A stretch of 64,000 nucleotides of DNA from Salinirussus salinus (GCF_009831455.1 NZ_WOWO01000003.1:558001-622000); one strand, 5' to 3'; counted from the stretch's first letter, positions 25,650-34,478 are shown. Notes: generated by a model from the letters alone, not told the origin. Program-made: numbers and translations.

Positions 25650-26846
25650 TCAGTGCGCGTCCTCGAGGACCCCCACCATGTCCTCGACGGTCAGCTCCAG
25701 CCCCTCAGGGAGGTTCACGATCAGCGGGTCGTCGACCACCGCGCGCGCGACATCCTCGAACTGGTCGGGCTCGGGCCCCTCGGTGTCCCGCAGCCGCGCG
25801 GGCAGCCCGAGTCCGTCGCGCACGTCGGCGACCGCCTCCACGACGGCCTCGGCGGGGTCTCCGGCGTCGCCGACACCGAACGCCTCCGCCAGCAGCTCCC
25901 GGCGACCCTCCACTTCCCCGAAGAGGTACCGCAGCGCGTGGGGCGCGACGACGGCGTGGGCCGCGCCCTGTTGGATGTCCGAGTAGGCAGTCAGCCCGTG
26001 GCCGAAGGCGTGGATCAGCCCGAGCGTGCCGCCGTCGGGCCGGGAGATGCCGTACTGAACCAGGAGGAGCCCCTCCAGAGAGGGCGCGGCGGTCTCGACG
26101 GTGACGCGCTCGCCCAGGTCCGGCAGCGCGTCGGTCAGCACGTCCAGCCCCCGCACGGCCGTCGCGTCCGTGAACGGCGTGGCGGCGCTTGTGTAGAGCG
26201 TCTCGACCCCCTTGTCGAAGCCGTTCATCGCCGAGGCCCTGAGGATCCCCGGGGGCGTGGTCGCGACCAGTTCGGGGTCGCCGACGACCGCGGCCGACAT
26301 CAGCGCGGGGTCGGAGACGCCGCCGTCGACGGGTTCCGCGACCGGGCAGGTCGCGGGGTCGGCGTTGATCCCCGCGACCTGCGAGAGGTCCGCGCCCGCG
26401 AGCGTCGTGGGCACCGCCACCACGGGCGGTGCCTCGCCCTCGATGGCGATGGTACCGGTCTCCTCCATTTCGGTGCCGACGGCCGCCCGGTCGACTCCCT
26501 GGCTGTCCTTGCTGGCGATGGCCGCCGCGGCCTTCGAGACGTCGATGCTGCTGCCCCCGCCAAGCCCCACGAGCGCGTCCGCGCCCGTCTCCTCCATGGC
26601 CTCGACGACGTCGAGTGCGGTGCTGACAAGCTTGTCCGGCGTGGTCTCCGCGAGCACTCCCGCGAGCCGGTCGCCCAGCCCCTCGCGGACCGGGTCGATG
26701 ACCTCGGGTGTGGTGCCGACCGTCTGCCCCGCCACCACCAGCGCCCGCTCGGCGCCGAGCGCCTCCAGTTCGTCGTCGAGGTCGCCCGCTGCGCCCTCGC
26801 CGTACCGGACCGCGCCGGGCTCGTAGGCGAAGCGGTAGTCGGTCAT
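25650..26846 (-). CDS. Iron-containing alcohol dehydrogenase, maleylacetate-reductase-like
   Basis: A 398-residue group-III metal-dependent dehydrogenase. The nucleotide site is 'ALVGLGGGSSIDVSKAAAA'. The metal ligands lie in 'VSDPAL', 'MNGFDKGVETLY', 'GLIHAFGHGLTAY' and the following 'GAAHAVVAPHAL'. Its ATG overlaps the stop of the ring-cleaving dioxygenase gene (ATGA), so it is translated with that gene. In bacteria, PcpA/MhqO-type dioxygenases are paired with a maleylacetate reductase of this same family. On that basis I suggest reduction of a ring-cleavage product, though a simple alcohol dehydrogenase is the fallback call. Confidence 0.87.
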   Translation of the reverse strand: MTDYRFAYEPGAVRYGEGAAGDLDDELEALGAERALVVAGQTVGTTPEVIDPVREGLGDRLAGVLAETTPDKLVSTALDVVEAMEETGADALVGLGGGSSIDVSKAAAAIASKDSQGVDRAAVGTEMEETGTIAIEGEAPPVVAVPTTLAGADLSQVAGINADPATCPVAEPVDGGVSDPALMSAAVVGDPELVATTPPGILRASAMNGFDKGVETLYTSAATPFTDATAVRGLDVLTDALPDLGERVTVETAAPSLEGLLLVQYGISRPDGGTLGLIHAFGHGLTAYSDIQQGAAHAVVAPHALRYLFGEVEGRRELLAEAFGVGDAGDPAEAVVEAVADVRDGLGLPARLRDTEGPEPDQFEDVARAVVDDPLIVNLPEGLELTVEDMVGVLEDAH

Positions 26847-27796
26847 TTCGCCACCTCCGTCTCGACGGCCGGCAGGGCGGTCTCGATCGCCTCGCGCTCG
26901 TCTTCGAGCCACTCCGGAAGGGTCAGCCGCGAGCCCAGCTCCTCGACGTCCTCGTCAGCGGTGAAGCCCGGTCCCATGGTGGAGACCTCGAAGAGGACCC
27001 CACCGGGCTCGCGCGCGTAGATGGCGTGGAAGTACTTCCGGTCGATGGTCTCGGAGACGCGCAGTCCCTGATCTTTGAACGCCTCCCGGTAGGCTTCCTG
27101 TTCGTCGGTGTCCTCGGCCTTGAACGCGACGTGGTGGACCGTCCCGACACCCATCCGCCCGCGCTCGGCGTCGGTCCCGACGAGGTCGACCGTCGTCCCC
27201 GGCCGCTCGCCGACCGCAGTCCGGTACCGGCGCCGCCCGTCCTCCTCGCCCGCGAACTCGTACCCCAACACGTCAGTCAGCACCCGCTCGGTCGGCTCGA
27301 ATCCGGCGACGGCCAGGGTCACGCCGTCGAAGCCACGGAGCTGGTGGTCGGCCGGGACCGAACTCCCCTCCCAGGGTTCGGCGGGGGCCTCGGCTGCGGC
27401 TTCGGTCCCCACCAGCTCCAGCCCGATGCCGTCGGGATCGGAGAAGGAGAGGACGGGCTCGCCGAAGCGCTCGGTCCCGGTGACGTCGACGCCGCGGTCG
27501 GCCAGCCGGTCGCGCCAGTAACCGACCGACTCCGGACGGACCGCGTAGGCGGTGGCCCCGACCTGGCCGGCGCCGAACTCCCCCTGGCGGCCCTCGTCGG
27601 TCCAGGGGAAGAACGTGATGGCCGTCCCCGGCGTCCCCCGGCGGTCGCCGAAGTAGAAGTGGTAGGTGTGGGTGTCGTCGTGGTTGACGGTCCGCTTCAC
27701 GAAGCGGAGCCCGAGGGTGTCGACGTAGAAGTCCGCGTTTCGCCCCGGGTCGCCCGCGATGGCCGTCACGTGGTGGATGCCCGCTGTCTCTGGCAT
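26843..27796 (-). CDS. Ring-cleaving dioxygenase, MhqO/PcpA-like (VOC fold)
   Basis: A 317-residue protein of four vicinal-oxygen-chelate modules in two halves, like hydroquinone 1,2-dioxygenases. The halves begin 'GIHHVTAIAGDPGRNADFY' and 'GTVHHVAFKAED'. The iron ligands are expected at these His residues and at Glu in 'GVLFEVSTMGPGF', and 'DRKYFHAIYAREPGG' is the conserved Arg/Tyr/His stretch before it. It should open para-diol rings such as hydroquinones. The ATGA overlap with the Fe-ADH gene marks a two-gene operon. Palindromes at 27838-27868 lie upstream of its start. Confidence 0.9.
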   Translation of the reverse strand: MPETAGIHHVTAIAGDPGRNADFYVDTLGLRFVKRTVNHDDTHTYHFYFGDRRGTPGTAITFFPWTDEGRQGEFGAGQVGATAYAVRPESVGYWRDRLADRGVDVTGTERFGEPVLSFSDPDGIGLELVGTEAAAEAPAEPWEGSSVPADHQLRGFDGVTLAVAGFEPTERVLTDVLGYEFAGEEDGRRRYRTAVGERPGTTVDLVGTDAERGRMGVGTVHHVAFKAEDTDEQEAYREAFKDQGLRVSETIDRKYFHAIYAREPGGVLFEVSTMGPGFTADEDVEELGSRLTLPEWLEDEREAIETALPAVETEVAK

Positions 27797-27837
27797 ACCC
27801 TCCGGTAGGACCCCCTCCCATGTAGGGCTTGTTCGGA

Positions 27838-27868
27838 CACCGGTGACACCAGGTTACCATCCGGTACC
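27838..27868. promoter_or_regulatory. Cluster of palindromes upstream of the ring-cleavage operon
   Basis: Four short palindromes sit together: CACCGGTG 27838-27845, GGTGACACC 27842-27850, GGTTACC 27852-27858 and GGTACC 27863-27868. They lie 42-72 bases upstream of the dioxygenase start, just outside the likely TATA position. This is a plausible operator for a MarR- or TetR-type regulator, though no regulator gene is adjacent. Confidence 0.45.
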
Positions 27869-27984
27869 CGCCCGCCCGGTGACGACCGGGCGACCCTCTC
27901 ACCGCCGCGACCGGCCCGACTCGCCGCCGGTCCTGCCGCGGGGAGTTCGGGCGATTCAAGGCGGCCGGCGTCAACGTTCGGGCA

Positions 27985-29190
27985 GTGTCACGGCGCAGCC
28001 TCTTCGGCTCGCTCTGTGCGATGGTGTTCCTCGTGAACCTCGCGCGGGTGGTCTTCGCCCCGCTGGTCCAGCCGGTCGCCGCCGAGTTCGGCGTCCCCGC
28101 GGCGTCGCTGGGCGTGGTGACCAGCGCCGCCTGGCTCGGCAGTGCCGCCCCGCGCCTGCCCACCGGCTACCTCCTGACGCGGTTCCCCCGCCACCACGTC
28201 GTCGCGGCCGCGGGCTCGGTGCTGGCCGTCGCGGCCGCGGGGACCGCCTTCGCCGACTCCATCCCGCTGCTCGCGGCCGGCGCGTTCGCGATGGGGCTGT
28301 CCAGCGGCGTCTACTTCATCGCGGCCAACCCCCTGGTCAGCGAGCTGTTCCGCGAGCGGGTCGGCACCGCGATCGGGGTCCACGGCGCAGCCAGCCAGCT
28401 CGCCGCGGTCGCCGCGCCGGTGTTCCTGAGCGTCCTGCTCGTGGTCGGCCGGTGGGAGACGGCGTTTTTCGTCATCTCGGGCTGTGCGGTGCTGGCGACG
28501 GGCGCGCTCGTGCTGACGGCCCGCCGGACGGCGCTGCCCTCGGTCGGCGCCGCGGACCGTAGCCTCCGGGCGGCCGCCCGCGCGCAGTGGAAGCTGGTGC
28601 TCACTGGCGTCGTCTTCATCGGCGCCGCGGGCTTTCTCTGGAACGGCCTGTTCAACCTCTACGGCGACTACCTCACCGTCGTGAAGGGGATCGACCCCGG
28701 GACCGGCCGGCTGCTGCTCTCGGGGATGTTCGCCGCCGGCGTCCCCGCCTTCTTCCTCACCGGGCGGCTGGCCGACCGGGTGCCCAACGTCCCGCTCATC
28801 CTCGGGATCATCGCGGGCTTCGTCGTCTGCACGCTCGCGCTCACCGCCGTTACGGGGGTCCTCGCCGTCGCCGCTGTCAGCGTCGTGCTCGGCTTCGCCG
28901 TCCACGCGCTGTTCCCGGCGATGGACACCTACATGCTCAGCGCGCTGCCCGACCACCACCGCGGGAGCGCCTACGCGCTGTACTCCGCGACGATGATGGT
29001 CGTCCAGGCGCTTGGCTCGGGGGCCGTCGGGATGGCCGTCGCCCAGGGGCTGGGCTACACCGCCGTCTTCCGCGGGCTCGCCGTCGGCGTCGGCGCTCTC
29101 GTCCTCGCGCTGTACGTTCTCTACACCCGGGACCGCCTGCCGACCGGCGGCACGCCCGGCGAGACCCCGGCCGCCGGTGCGACCGACTGA
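27985..29190 (+). CDS. MFS transporter
   Basis: A 401-residue 12-helix major facilitator starting with GTG at 27985 (MSRRSLFGSLCAMVF). Motif A is in 'PTGYLLTRFPRHHVVAAAG', in which the usual Asp is replaced, and the second-half loop is 'LTGRLADRVPNVPLI'. A conserved helix-4 stretch 'GLSSGVYFIAANPLVSELF' is seen. It is divergent from the ring-cleavage operon with 188 bases between the starts, so it may import or export the aromatic compound. The substrate is unproven. The C-terminal tail is Gly/Pro/Thr-rich. Confidence 0.86.
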   Translation: MSRRSLFGSLCAMVFLVNLARVVFAPLVQPVAAEFGVPAASLGVVTSAAWLGSAAPRLPTGYLLTRFPRHHVVAAAGSVLAVAAAGTAFADSIPLLAAGAFAMGLSSGVYFIAANPLVSELFRERVGTAIGVHGAASQLAAVAAPVFLSVLLVVGRWETAFFVISGCAVLATGALVLTARRTALPSVGAADRSLRAAARAQWKLVLTGVVFIGAAGFLWNGLFNLYGDYLTVVKGIDPGTGRLLLSGMFAAGVPAFFLTGRLADRVPNVPLILGIIAGFVVCTLALTAVTGVLAVAAVSVVLGFAVHALFPAMDTYMLSALPDHHRGSAYALYSATMMVVQALGSGAVGMAVAQGLGYTAVFRGLAVGVGALVLALYVLYTRDRLPTGGTPGETPAAGATD

Positions 29191-29273
29191 CGCCGCCTTC
29201 CCGGTGAGGCGGCCGCTCTCCGGGCCGCTGCCCGACCGGCGCTCATCCGGACTGACCCCGGGCGGCCCGGGGC

Positions 29274-29281
29274 ACTATACA
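29274..29281 (+). promoter_or_regulatory. TATA-like box with long leader before the 29439 gene
   Basis: CTATACAC follows a BRE-like GGCA and is the best TATA candidate in this 248-base gap. It is 158 bases before the next start codon, so any transcript would have an unusually long leader for a haloarchaeon. Confidence 0.4.
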
Positions 29282-29438
29282 CTTAGGGACCGGATTTACC
29301 CCAGGAGACAGCGACTGCCCGGACGCACGGGATGAGGGCGACACACAGGACTGCGACCGAGCCTGGAGTATCGGATACCGAACGACGCGCGCTCGCAGTC
29401 GCCGACCGGGGCGACGTGGCGGAGCGGAGGGCCGACAG

Positions 29439-30521
29439 ATGAGTGACGGCTCCCGGAACCCGAGCCGGCGCCGGGTGCTGAAGACGCTCGGGGTGTCGGC
29501 AGCGGTGACCGGCCTCGCGGGCTGTTCGGGCGGCGGCGACGGTGGAGGCGACACCGGCGGAACCGACACGCCTGCCGGCAGCGACGGGTCCGGCGGCGAC
29601 ACGTCCGGCGGCGATACCGGGGACGATACCTCAGGTGGCGGGTCGGCGACCGAGACCGAACCGCCGGGCACCGAGAGCCCCTACGAGACCCGCGTCGACG
29701 AGCGGATGACCGAGACGACGCGGTACACCTACGACCTGGCGGGCGGCGCCAGGATCCGCCTGCACGTCGAGAGTTTCGACGGGGAGAACACGCTGGTGTA
29801 CACGAGCCGCAGCGGGCACGCTCTGCTGAACGACGCCACGCGGGGCTCGGAGACGTGGGTCGTGGAGGTCCCCGAGTCAGGCGAGTACACCGTCGAGGTC
29901 TCCCCGAACGGGGAGGCCAGAGCCGTCCTCGGCGTGGCCGAGGGGTCGGGCACGGACGTGTCCGGCGGGGAGAGCGGGTCCGGCCGCTGCGGGGATCTGA
30001 CGGAGGGCGGGTACAGCCGCTACGACGAGCCCGACTCCCCCTTCGTCGGTACCTTCGAGTATCCCGGCAGCGTCGCGGCCACCGGCACCGTCAACAACTT
30101 CCACTCGCTGACGATCCGGCAGTACATCGGCGACAGGCAGGCGTTCGACATCTTCCCGACCCAGAAGCTCGTGGGGACGGACTCGCCGACCGACGCCCAG
30201 CTCGGGAACGTCGAGGGGCTCGAACGGGTCGGCGAGTTCGAGTTCGGCGGCGACACCGTGCCGCTGGTCCGGGCGTCGCCGGCCCCCAACGGCGACAACG
30301 GGACGAACTACTACCGCAGCTATCCCTACTACGTCGCCGGGCTGCCACACGAGGGCTCCGACGGGACCAAGTACTACCGGATGTCCGTCAAGGCGACGGT
30401 CCAGTTCTCGAACGACCTGGAGCCGACAGTCTGCGGGGACACCTTCGATGAGGTCGCGAGACGCGTGATGACCTCGCTCGAACCCAACCCCGACACGACA
30501 GTCGAGGAGGAGGGCGTCTGA
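29439..30521 (+). CDS. Secreted Tat lipoprotein, unknown function
   Basis: A 360-residue exported protein. The N-terminus has a twin-arginine signal 'SRRRVLKTLGVSAAV' and lipobox 'LAGC', so it should be lipid-anchored outside the membrane. A Gly/Ser/Thr/Asp-rich linker of about 50 residues follows. Residues 85-160 resemble a small beta-sandwich ('YTYDLAGGARIRLHVESFDG', 'ESGEYTVEVSPNGEA'). The C-terminal half is Tyr-rich with two Cys residues, one near the start ('GRCGDLTEGG') and one near the end ('PTVCGDTFDEV'), that could form a disulfide. I do not recognise the family. It is followed by the DUF1508 membrane protein gene. Confidence 0.78.
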   Translation: MSDGSRNPSRRRVLKTLGVSAAVTGLAGCSGGGDGGGDTGGTDTPAGSDGSGGDTSGGDTGDDTSGGGSATETEPPGTESPYETRVDERMTETTRYTYDLAGGARIRLHVESFDGENTLVYTSRSGHALLNDATRGSETWVVEVPESGEYTVEVSPNGEARAVLGVAEGSGTDVSGGESGSGRCGDLTEGGYSRYDEPDSPFVGTFEYPGSVAATGTVNNFHSLTIRQYIGDRQAFDIFPTQKLVGTDSPTDAQLGNVEGLERVGEFEFGGDTVPLVRASPAPNGDNGTNYYRSYPYYVAGLPHEGSDGTKYYRMSVKATVQFSNDLEPTVCGDTFDEVARRVMTSLEPNPDTTVEEEGV

Positions 30522-30600
30522 CTGCCAGGACCGGCGGAGGACACCTGCCCGACGGTCGCTACTTCCTCCCTTCTGAGTGGGGGGTCTTGTATTTTTTCGG

Positions 30601-30611
30601 ATATTTTTATG
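30601..30611 (+). promoter_or_regulatory. AT-rich promoter of the 30641 gene
   Basis: ATATTTTTATG ends 29 bases before the ATG at 30641, in a strongly AT-rich patch that starts at 30588. Confidence 0.6.
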
Positions 30612-30640
30612 TGGGCTGGTACCATCGCACAAAAACAGGC

Positions 30641-32218
30641 ATGTCGACAGACACCGGCGGGACGCTTTCAGCGGTTTACCAGAACCGGATCGGGACGCCG
30701 ACCACACACGACGAGGTCCGGGGGTACTGGATATTCCTCACCGGGCTGGTGCTCGGTGTCGTCGGGTTCGTTCTCTTCTTACCCAGCGAGTCGGCCGCCG
30801 GCGCCTCGGGACTCACGCTCCGGGAGGCGAGCATCGCGCTCGCGGCGGCCGGGCTGGCGATGATCGTGGCCGGCCCGGTCATCCGACTCCCGCTGAAGTC
30901 GTGGGCCAACTACGCGGCCTACCTCGGCCAGCTCGTCTCCTTTCTCGCGGTCGTCTGGTTCGTCCTCGTCTTCCCGGCCGACTGGAACGTCCAGACCGGG
31001 AACCAGCCGGTGATCGTCCTCTACGCCGCCGGGCTGGCGGTTACGACGCTCGGCGGCGCGCTCGTCCCCCTCGTGGTCGGCACGACCCGCGATGACCTGG
31101 AGGCCAGCCAGCGCCGTGCCGCCGACCTGGAGGAGGACCTGCGGGACCTGCGCCGCGAGCGCGACCGGCTGGAGACCGAACTCGAGGAGACCCGCGGGGC
31201 GGGTGCGACCGCCGCCGACCGGACCGAGACCCTCGAGGCCGACCTGGCGGAACTCGAGGCCCAGCTCGACTCCCTGCGGGCCAGCCAGGCGCAGTTCGAG
31301 CTGTACGAGGACACGGCCGGGGAGTACCGCTGGCGGCTGCGCCACCGCAACGGCAACGTCGTCGCCGACGGCGGCCAGGGCTACACCCGCAAGCACAACG
31401 CCAAGAAGGGGCTGGCCAGCGTCCGGCGCAACGCGCTGGGCGCGAGCCTGCTCGAGATCGAGCCCGACCCGGAGACCGAAGAGCCGGAGGAGGCCCTGGA
31501 GGAGGCGCCGCTGATCCCCGACGTCGAGGAGAGTCAGGCCACCTTCGAGGTCTACGAGGACGAGGCCGACCAGTGGCGCTGGCGGCTGGTCCACGACAAC
31601 GGCGAGGTCATCGCAGACGGCGGGGAAGGGTACGCCTCGAAGCGCAACGCCCGCGAGGGCCTCGAGAGCGTGAAACGCAACGCCGGTCCCGCGAGCTACC
31701 TCCAGTTCGACCCCGTCTCCTTCGAGGTCTACCGCGACGGGGCCGGCGAGTGGCGCTGGCGACTGGTCCACAAGAACGGGAACATCATCGCGGCCGCGAG
31801 CGAGGGGTACACCCGCCGCCGGGACGCCCGCCGGTCGGTCGACACGGTCAAGGACACGCTCGCGGACGACGCCTTCGAGGTCTACGAAGACGCGCGCGGC
31901 GACCACCGCTGGCGGCTCACGGCCGCGAACAACGAGGTCATCGCCACCAGCGGCGAGGGCTACTCCTCGGCGTCGGAGGCCCGCGGGGCGGTCGAGCGCG
32001 TCCAGGCGTACGCCCCCGAGGCCGACGCGCTGGACGTCGGCTTCGCCGCCTTCGAGGTCTACCGCGACCAGACAGAGGAGTGGCGGTGGCGGCTCCGCCA
32101 CCGCAACGGCGAGGTCATCGCGGACGGCGGGGAGGGGTACGCCAGCCGCCACGGCATCCACGACGCCATCGAGAGCGTGAAGCGGAACGCGCCGGGCGCC
32201 GAGACCGCCGAGGCCTGA
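30641..32218 (+). CDS. Membrane-anchored protein with coiled coil and five DUF1508/YegP-like repeats
   Basis: A 525-residue protein. Four membrane helices (about 29-49, 63-82, 97-111, 124-146) are followed by a charged coiled coil (148-216). Five repeats of about 46 residues then start near 219, 302, 360, 412 and 471. Each reads F-E-V-Y-x-D, then 'WRWRL' (HRWRL in the fourth), then N-G-E-V-I-A and a 'GEGY' turn, and ends in a helix with 'SVKRNA'. This is the DUF1508 (YegP/HVO_2922-like) module, usually found as one or two copies in small soluble proteins. ATG at 30641 fits the TATA position. The function is unknown; a stress-sensing or protein-binding surface is a guess. Confidence 0.87.
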   Translation: MSTDTGGTLSAVYQNRIGTPTTHDEVRGYWIFLTGLVLGVVGFVLFLPSESAAGASGLTLREASIALAAAGLAMIVAGPVIRLPLKSWANYAAYLGQLVSFLAVVWFVLVFPADWNVQTGNQPVIVLYAAGLAVTTLGGALVPLVVGTTRDDLEASQRRAADLEEDLRDLRRERDRLETELEETRGAGATAADRTETLEADLAELEAQLDSLRASQAQFELYEDTAGEYRWRLRHRNGNVVADGGQGYTRKHNAKKGLASVRRNALGASLLEIEPDPETEEPEEALEEAPLIPDVEESQATFEVYEDEADQWRWRLVHDNGEVIADGGEGYASKRNAREGLESVKRNAGPASYLQFDPVSFEVYRDGAGEWRWRLVHKNGNIIAAASEGYTRRRDARRSVDTVKDTLADDAFEVYEDARGDHRWRLTAANNEVIATSGEGYSSASEARGAVERVQAYAPEADALDVGFAAFEVYRDQTEEWRWRLRHRNGEVIADGGEGYASRHGIHDAIESVKRNAPGAETAEA

Positions 32219-32270
32219 CCTGCTCGCAAGCCGTTCCTGCCGCCAGTTCTCTCGACGTTCTCCGCTCTCC

Positions 32271-33923
32271 TCACTCCTGATACCGGTCCGCCACCCGCTC
32301 GCGGAGCTCCCCCTTCCGGACCTTGGCGCCGTGAGGCCCTTCAGTCCGGGGGAACTCCTCGACGAATTCGATATCTTCGGGGACCTTGTAGTCGGCCACC
32401 TCCGCCGCGAGCGACTCGCGGAGGGTCGCCGCATCCAGGTCGCCATCGTCGCCGTCGCTCCCGTCAGCGCGGATGACGAAGGCCACGGGGACCTGGCCGT
32501 GGCGGGGGTGGGACGCGCCGACGACCTGGGCCTGGTCGACGCCCGGCTGCCCGTTGAGGGCGGCCTCGATGTCCCGCGGCGTGACCAGGAAACCCCGGAC
32601 CCGGAGCGCGTCGTCGAGCCGCGACCGGTAGTAGAAGTAGCCCGCCTCGTCCCGAACCCCGAGGTCGCCGGTGTGAAGCCACCCCCCGTCGTCGACCGCC
32701 GCGGCGGTCTGCTCGGGCTTGTCGTGGTACCCGTTCATGACGTTGTACCCCCGCAGGCAGAGCTCCCCCTCCTCGCCCGCAGGGAGTTCCTCGCCGGTCT
32801 CTGGGTCGACGACCCGGACCTCCGCGTCGGGGTGGACCGGCGGGCCGCCGACCCGCTCGCGCTGCTCCAGTGGGTCATCGGGGTCGCCGACGAAGACCAT
32901 GCTGTTGCCCTCGGAGATGCCGTAGGGCTGGACCAGCGGGAAGTCGAAGGCGGCCTCCAGTTCCGCGAAGACCTCGCCGTCGACCCCCATCGTGAGGAAG
33001 GCGGTCACGCCGCGTCTGAGCGTGGCGACCCGCTCGGGGTCGAAGCTCTCCGACCGGCGCATCCGGTCGAACATCACCGCCTGCGCGTTGCAGTAGGTGA
33101 CGCCGTGTTCTTCTATCAGGTCCAGCGTCCGCTCGGGCTCGAAGTGGGTTTCGACGACCAGCGGGATGCCCCGCGAGAGCGCGCTCAGCATGGTGTTGTA
33201 CCCCCAGACCCCACAGAACGGAAGCACGCCGAGCGCGACGTCGTCGGACCCGAGTCCGAGGTAGCTGCCGACGTTGTAGGAGTGGTTCAGCACCGACCGG
33301 CTGGACTGGAGACAGCCCTTCGGGTCGCTGGTGGTCCCGCTGGTGTAGAAGACCGTGACGGGTGCCTCCGGGTCGGTGGTCGGGTCCAGCGCGTCGACCG
33401 AGGGGGCGAGTTCGCGGTCGCGGTCGAGCACCGCCTCGTACCCCCGGACTGCGGGGAAGTCCGGGTCTGTCGAGAGCCCGACGACCGCCTCGAGCGGGAC
33501 GCTCCCGGCGTCGAACTCGTCGGGGGAGTCCTCGCGGACCTCCGGGGCGACCTCGGCGAGCATCTCCAGGTAGTCGTTGCCGAGAAACGACTCCTCGGTG
33601 ACCAGCACCGACGCACCCGAGTCCCGGAGCATGTACGCCAGTTCGTGGGTCCGGTAGCGGGTGTTGACCGCGACCGCGGCGGCACCGAGCCGGGAGACGG
33701 CCAGCTGTGTCGTCACCCACTCGGGGCGGTTGCCGAGCCAGACTGCGACCCGGTCGCCGGCGCCGACACCAAGGTCGGCCAGCCCGCGGGCCAGCGCCCG
33801 GCTCTCCGCGAGCAACTCGGCGTAGGTCGTCCGCTCGCCCCGGAAGTGCAGGGCGGTCGCGTCGGGGTTCCGGTCGGCGACCTCCCGGAGCCCCTCGTAG
33901 AGCGTCGCGTCGGGCCATCTCAT
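32271..33923 (-). CDS. Acyl-CoA synthetase (AMP-dependent CoA ligase)
   Basis: A 550-residue adenylate-forming CoA ligase. The P-loop is 'FYTSGTTSDPKGCLQSSRS', with Ser-Asp in place of the usual Gly-x. 'LPFCGVWGYNTMLSAL' takes the place of the 'PLFH' motif, and 'VQPYGISEGNSMVFVGDP' is the adenine site. 'GGWLHTGDLGVRDEAGYFYY' contains the ribose-binding Asp. The C-terminal Lys lies in 'FPRTEGPHGAKVRKGEL'. The non-standard P-loop and motif 2 place it in a branch distinct from the ligases at 10000 and 54121. ATG at 33923. The substrate is unknown. Confidence 0.9.
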   Translation of the reverse strand: MRWPDATLYEGLREVADRNPDATALHFRGERTTYAELLAESRALARGLADLGVGAGDRVAVWLGNRPEWVTTQLAVSRLGAAAVAVNTRYRTHELAYMLRDSGASVLVTEESFLGNDYLEMLAEVAPEVREDSPDEFDAGSVPLEAVVGLSTDPDFPAVRGYEAVLDRDRELAPSVDALDPTTDPEAPVTVFYTSGTTSDPKGCLQSSRSVLNHSYNVGSYLGLGSDDVALGVLPFCGVWGYNTMLSALSRGIPLVVETHFEPERTLDLIEEHGVTYCNAQAVMFDRMRRSESFDPERVATLRRGVTAFLTMGVDGEVFAELEAAFDFPLVQPYGISEGNSMVFVGDPDDPLEQRERVGGPPVHPDAEVRVVDPETGEELPAGEEGELCLRGYNVMNGYHDKPEQTAAAVDDGGWLHTGDLGVRDEAGYFYYRSRLDDALRVRGFLVTPRDIEAALNGQPGVDQAQVVGASHPRHGQVPVAFVIRADGSDGDDGDLDAATLRESLAAEVADYKVPEDIEFVEEFPRTEGPHGAKVRKGELRERVADRYQE

Positions 33924-33977
33924 GTCCCGGGGTTCTCGACAGCGGGACAAAAAACTCCGGCCGGAGCCGCCACACTG

Positions 33978-33985
33978 TTTATTCC
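33978..33985 (+). promoter_or_regulatory. TATA-like box of the 34009 gene
   Basis: GTTTATTC ends 23 bases before the ATG at 34009, in the 85-base gap between divergent genes. Confidence 0.55.
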
Positions 33986-34008
33986 CGTGGCGCCGCCGGA
34001 TCCCGTGT

Positions 34009-34434
34009 ATGGACTACACGCAGTTCGTCGAGGGGATCCTCCACGAACCGACCCAGACGGAGGGCCGCGGGCTGGACCTGACCGCCGCGGAGGTGTACGA
34101 GGTGACCGGGCCGGGCCGGGTCGACTTCGGCGGCGGGGAACTCGAACCTGCGGACGTGGAGCCCTGCCCGAGCCAGAAGCGCAACGAGGACGACGACTAC
34201 GAGTGGTGGCACCTCGACGCCGGCCAGTACCTGCTCGAGTACAACGAGTCGCTGACCGCCGGGAACCTGGCGCTCACGATACAGACTCGCGACGAGCTCC
34301 GGGCGCGGGCCGCGTTCCACCCGACGCTGCGGGTCACCGACCTGGACCCGGTGCCCCTGTCGGTCGGCGGGGCGGGCCTCCTGCTCAAGGAGAACGCGCG
34401 GGTGTCGACGGTGGTCGGCGCGGAGCCGGCCTGA
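34009..34434 (+). CDS. dUTPase/dCTP-deaminase superfamily protein
   Basis: A 141-residue beta-barrel protein of the dUTPase/dCTP deaminase superfamily. 'RGLDLTAAEVYEVTGPGRVD' near the start and 'WHLDAGQYLLEYNESL' in the middle match archaeal members. 'RARAAFHPTLRV' sits where active enzymes carry the phosphate-binding Arg-Ser-Ser motif. That motif and the usual catalytic Gly-x-Asp/Glu loop are not clearly seen, so it may be a regulatory or inactive relative rather than a working dUTPase. The start at 34009 is supported by a TATA-like box. Confidence 0.75.
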   Translation: MDYTQFVEGILHEPTQTEGRGLDLTAAEVYEVTGPGRVDFGGGELEPADVEPCPSQKRNEDDDYEWWHLDAGQYLLEYNESLTAGNLALTIQTRDELRARAAFHPTLRVTDLDPVPLSVGGAGLLLKENARVSTVVGAEPA

Positions 34435-34478
34435 GAGCCGCCCACAGGACCGACGCTGGCCCGACGCGGGCTCCCCGC

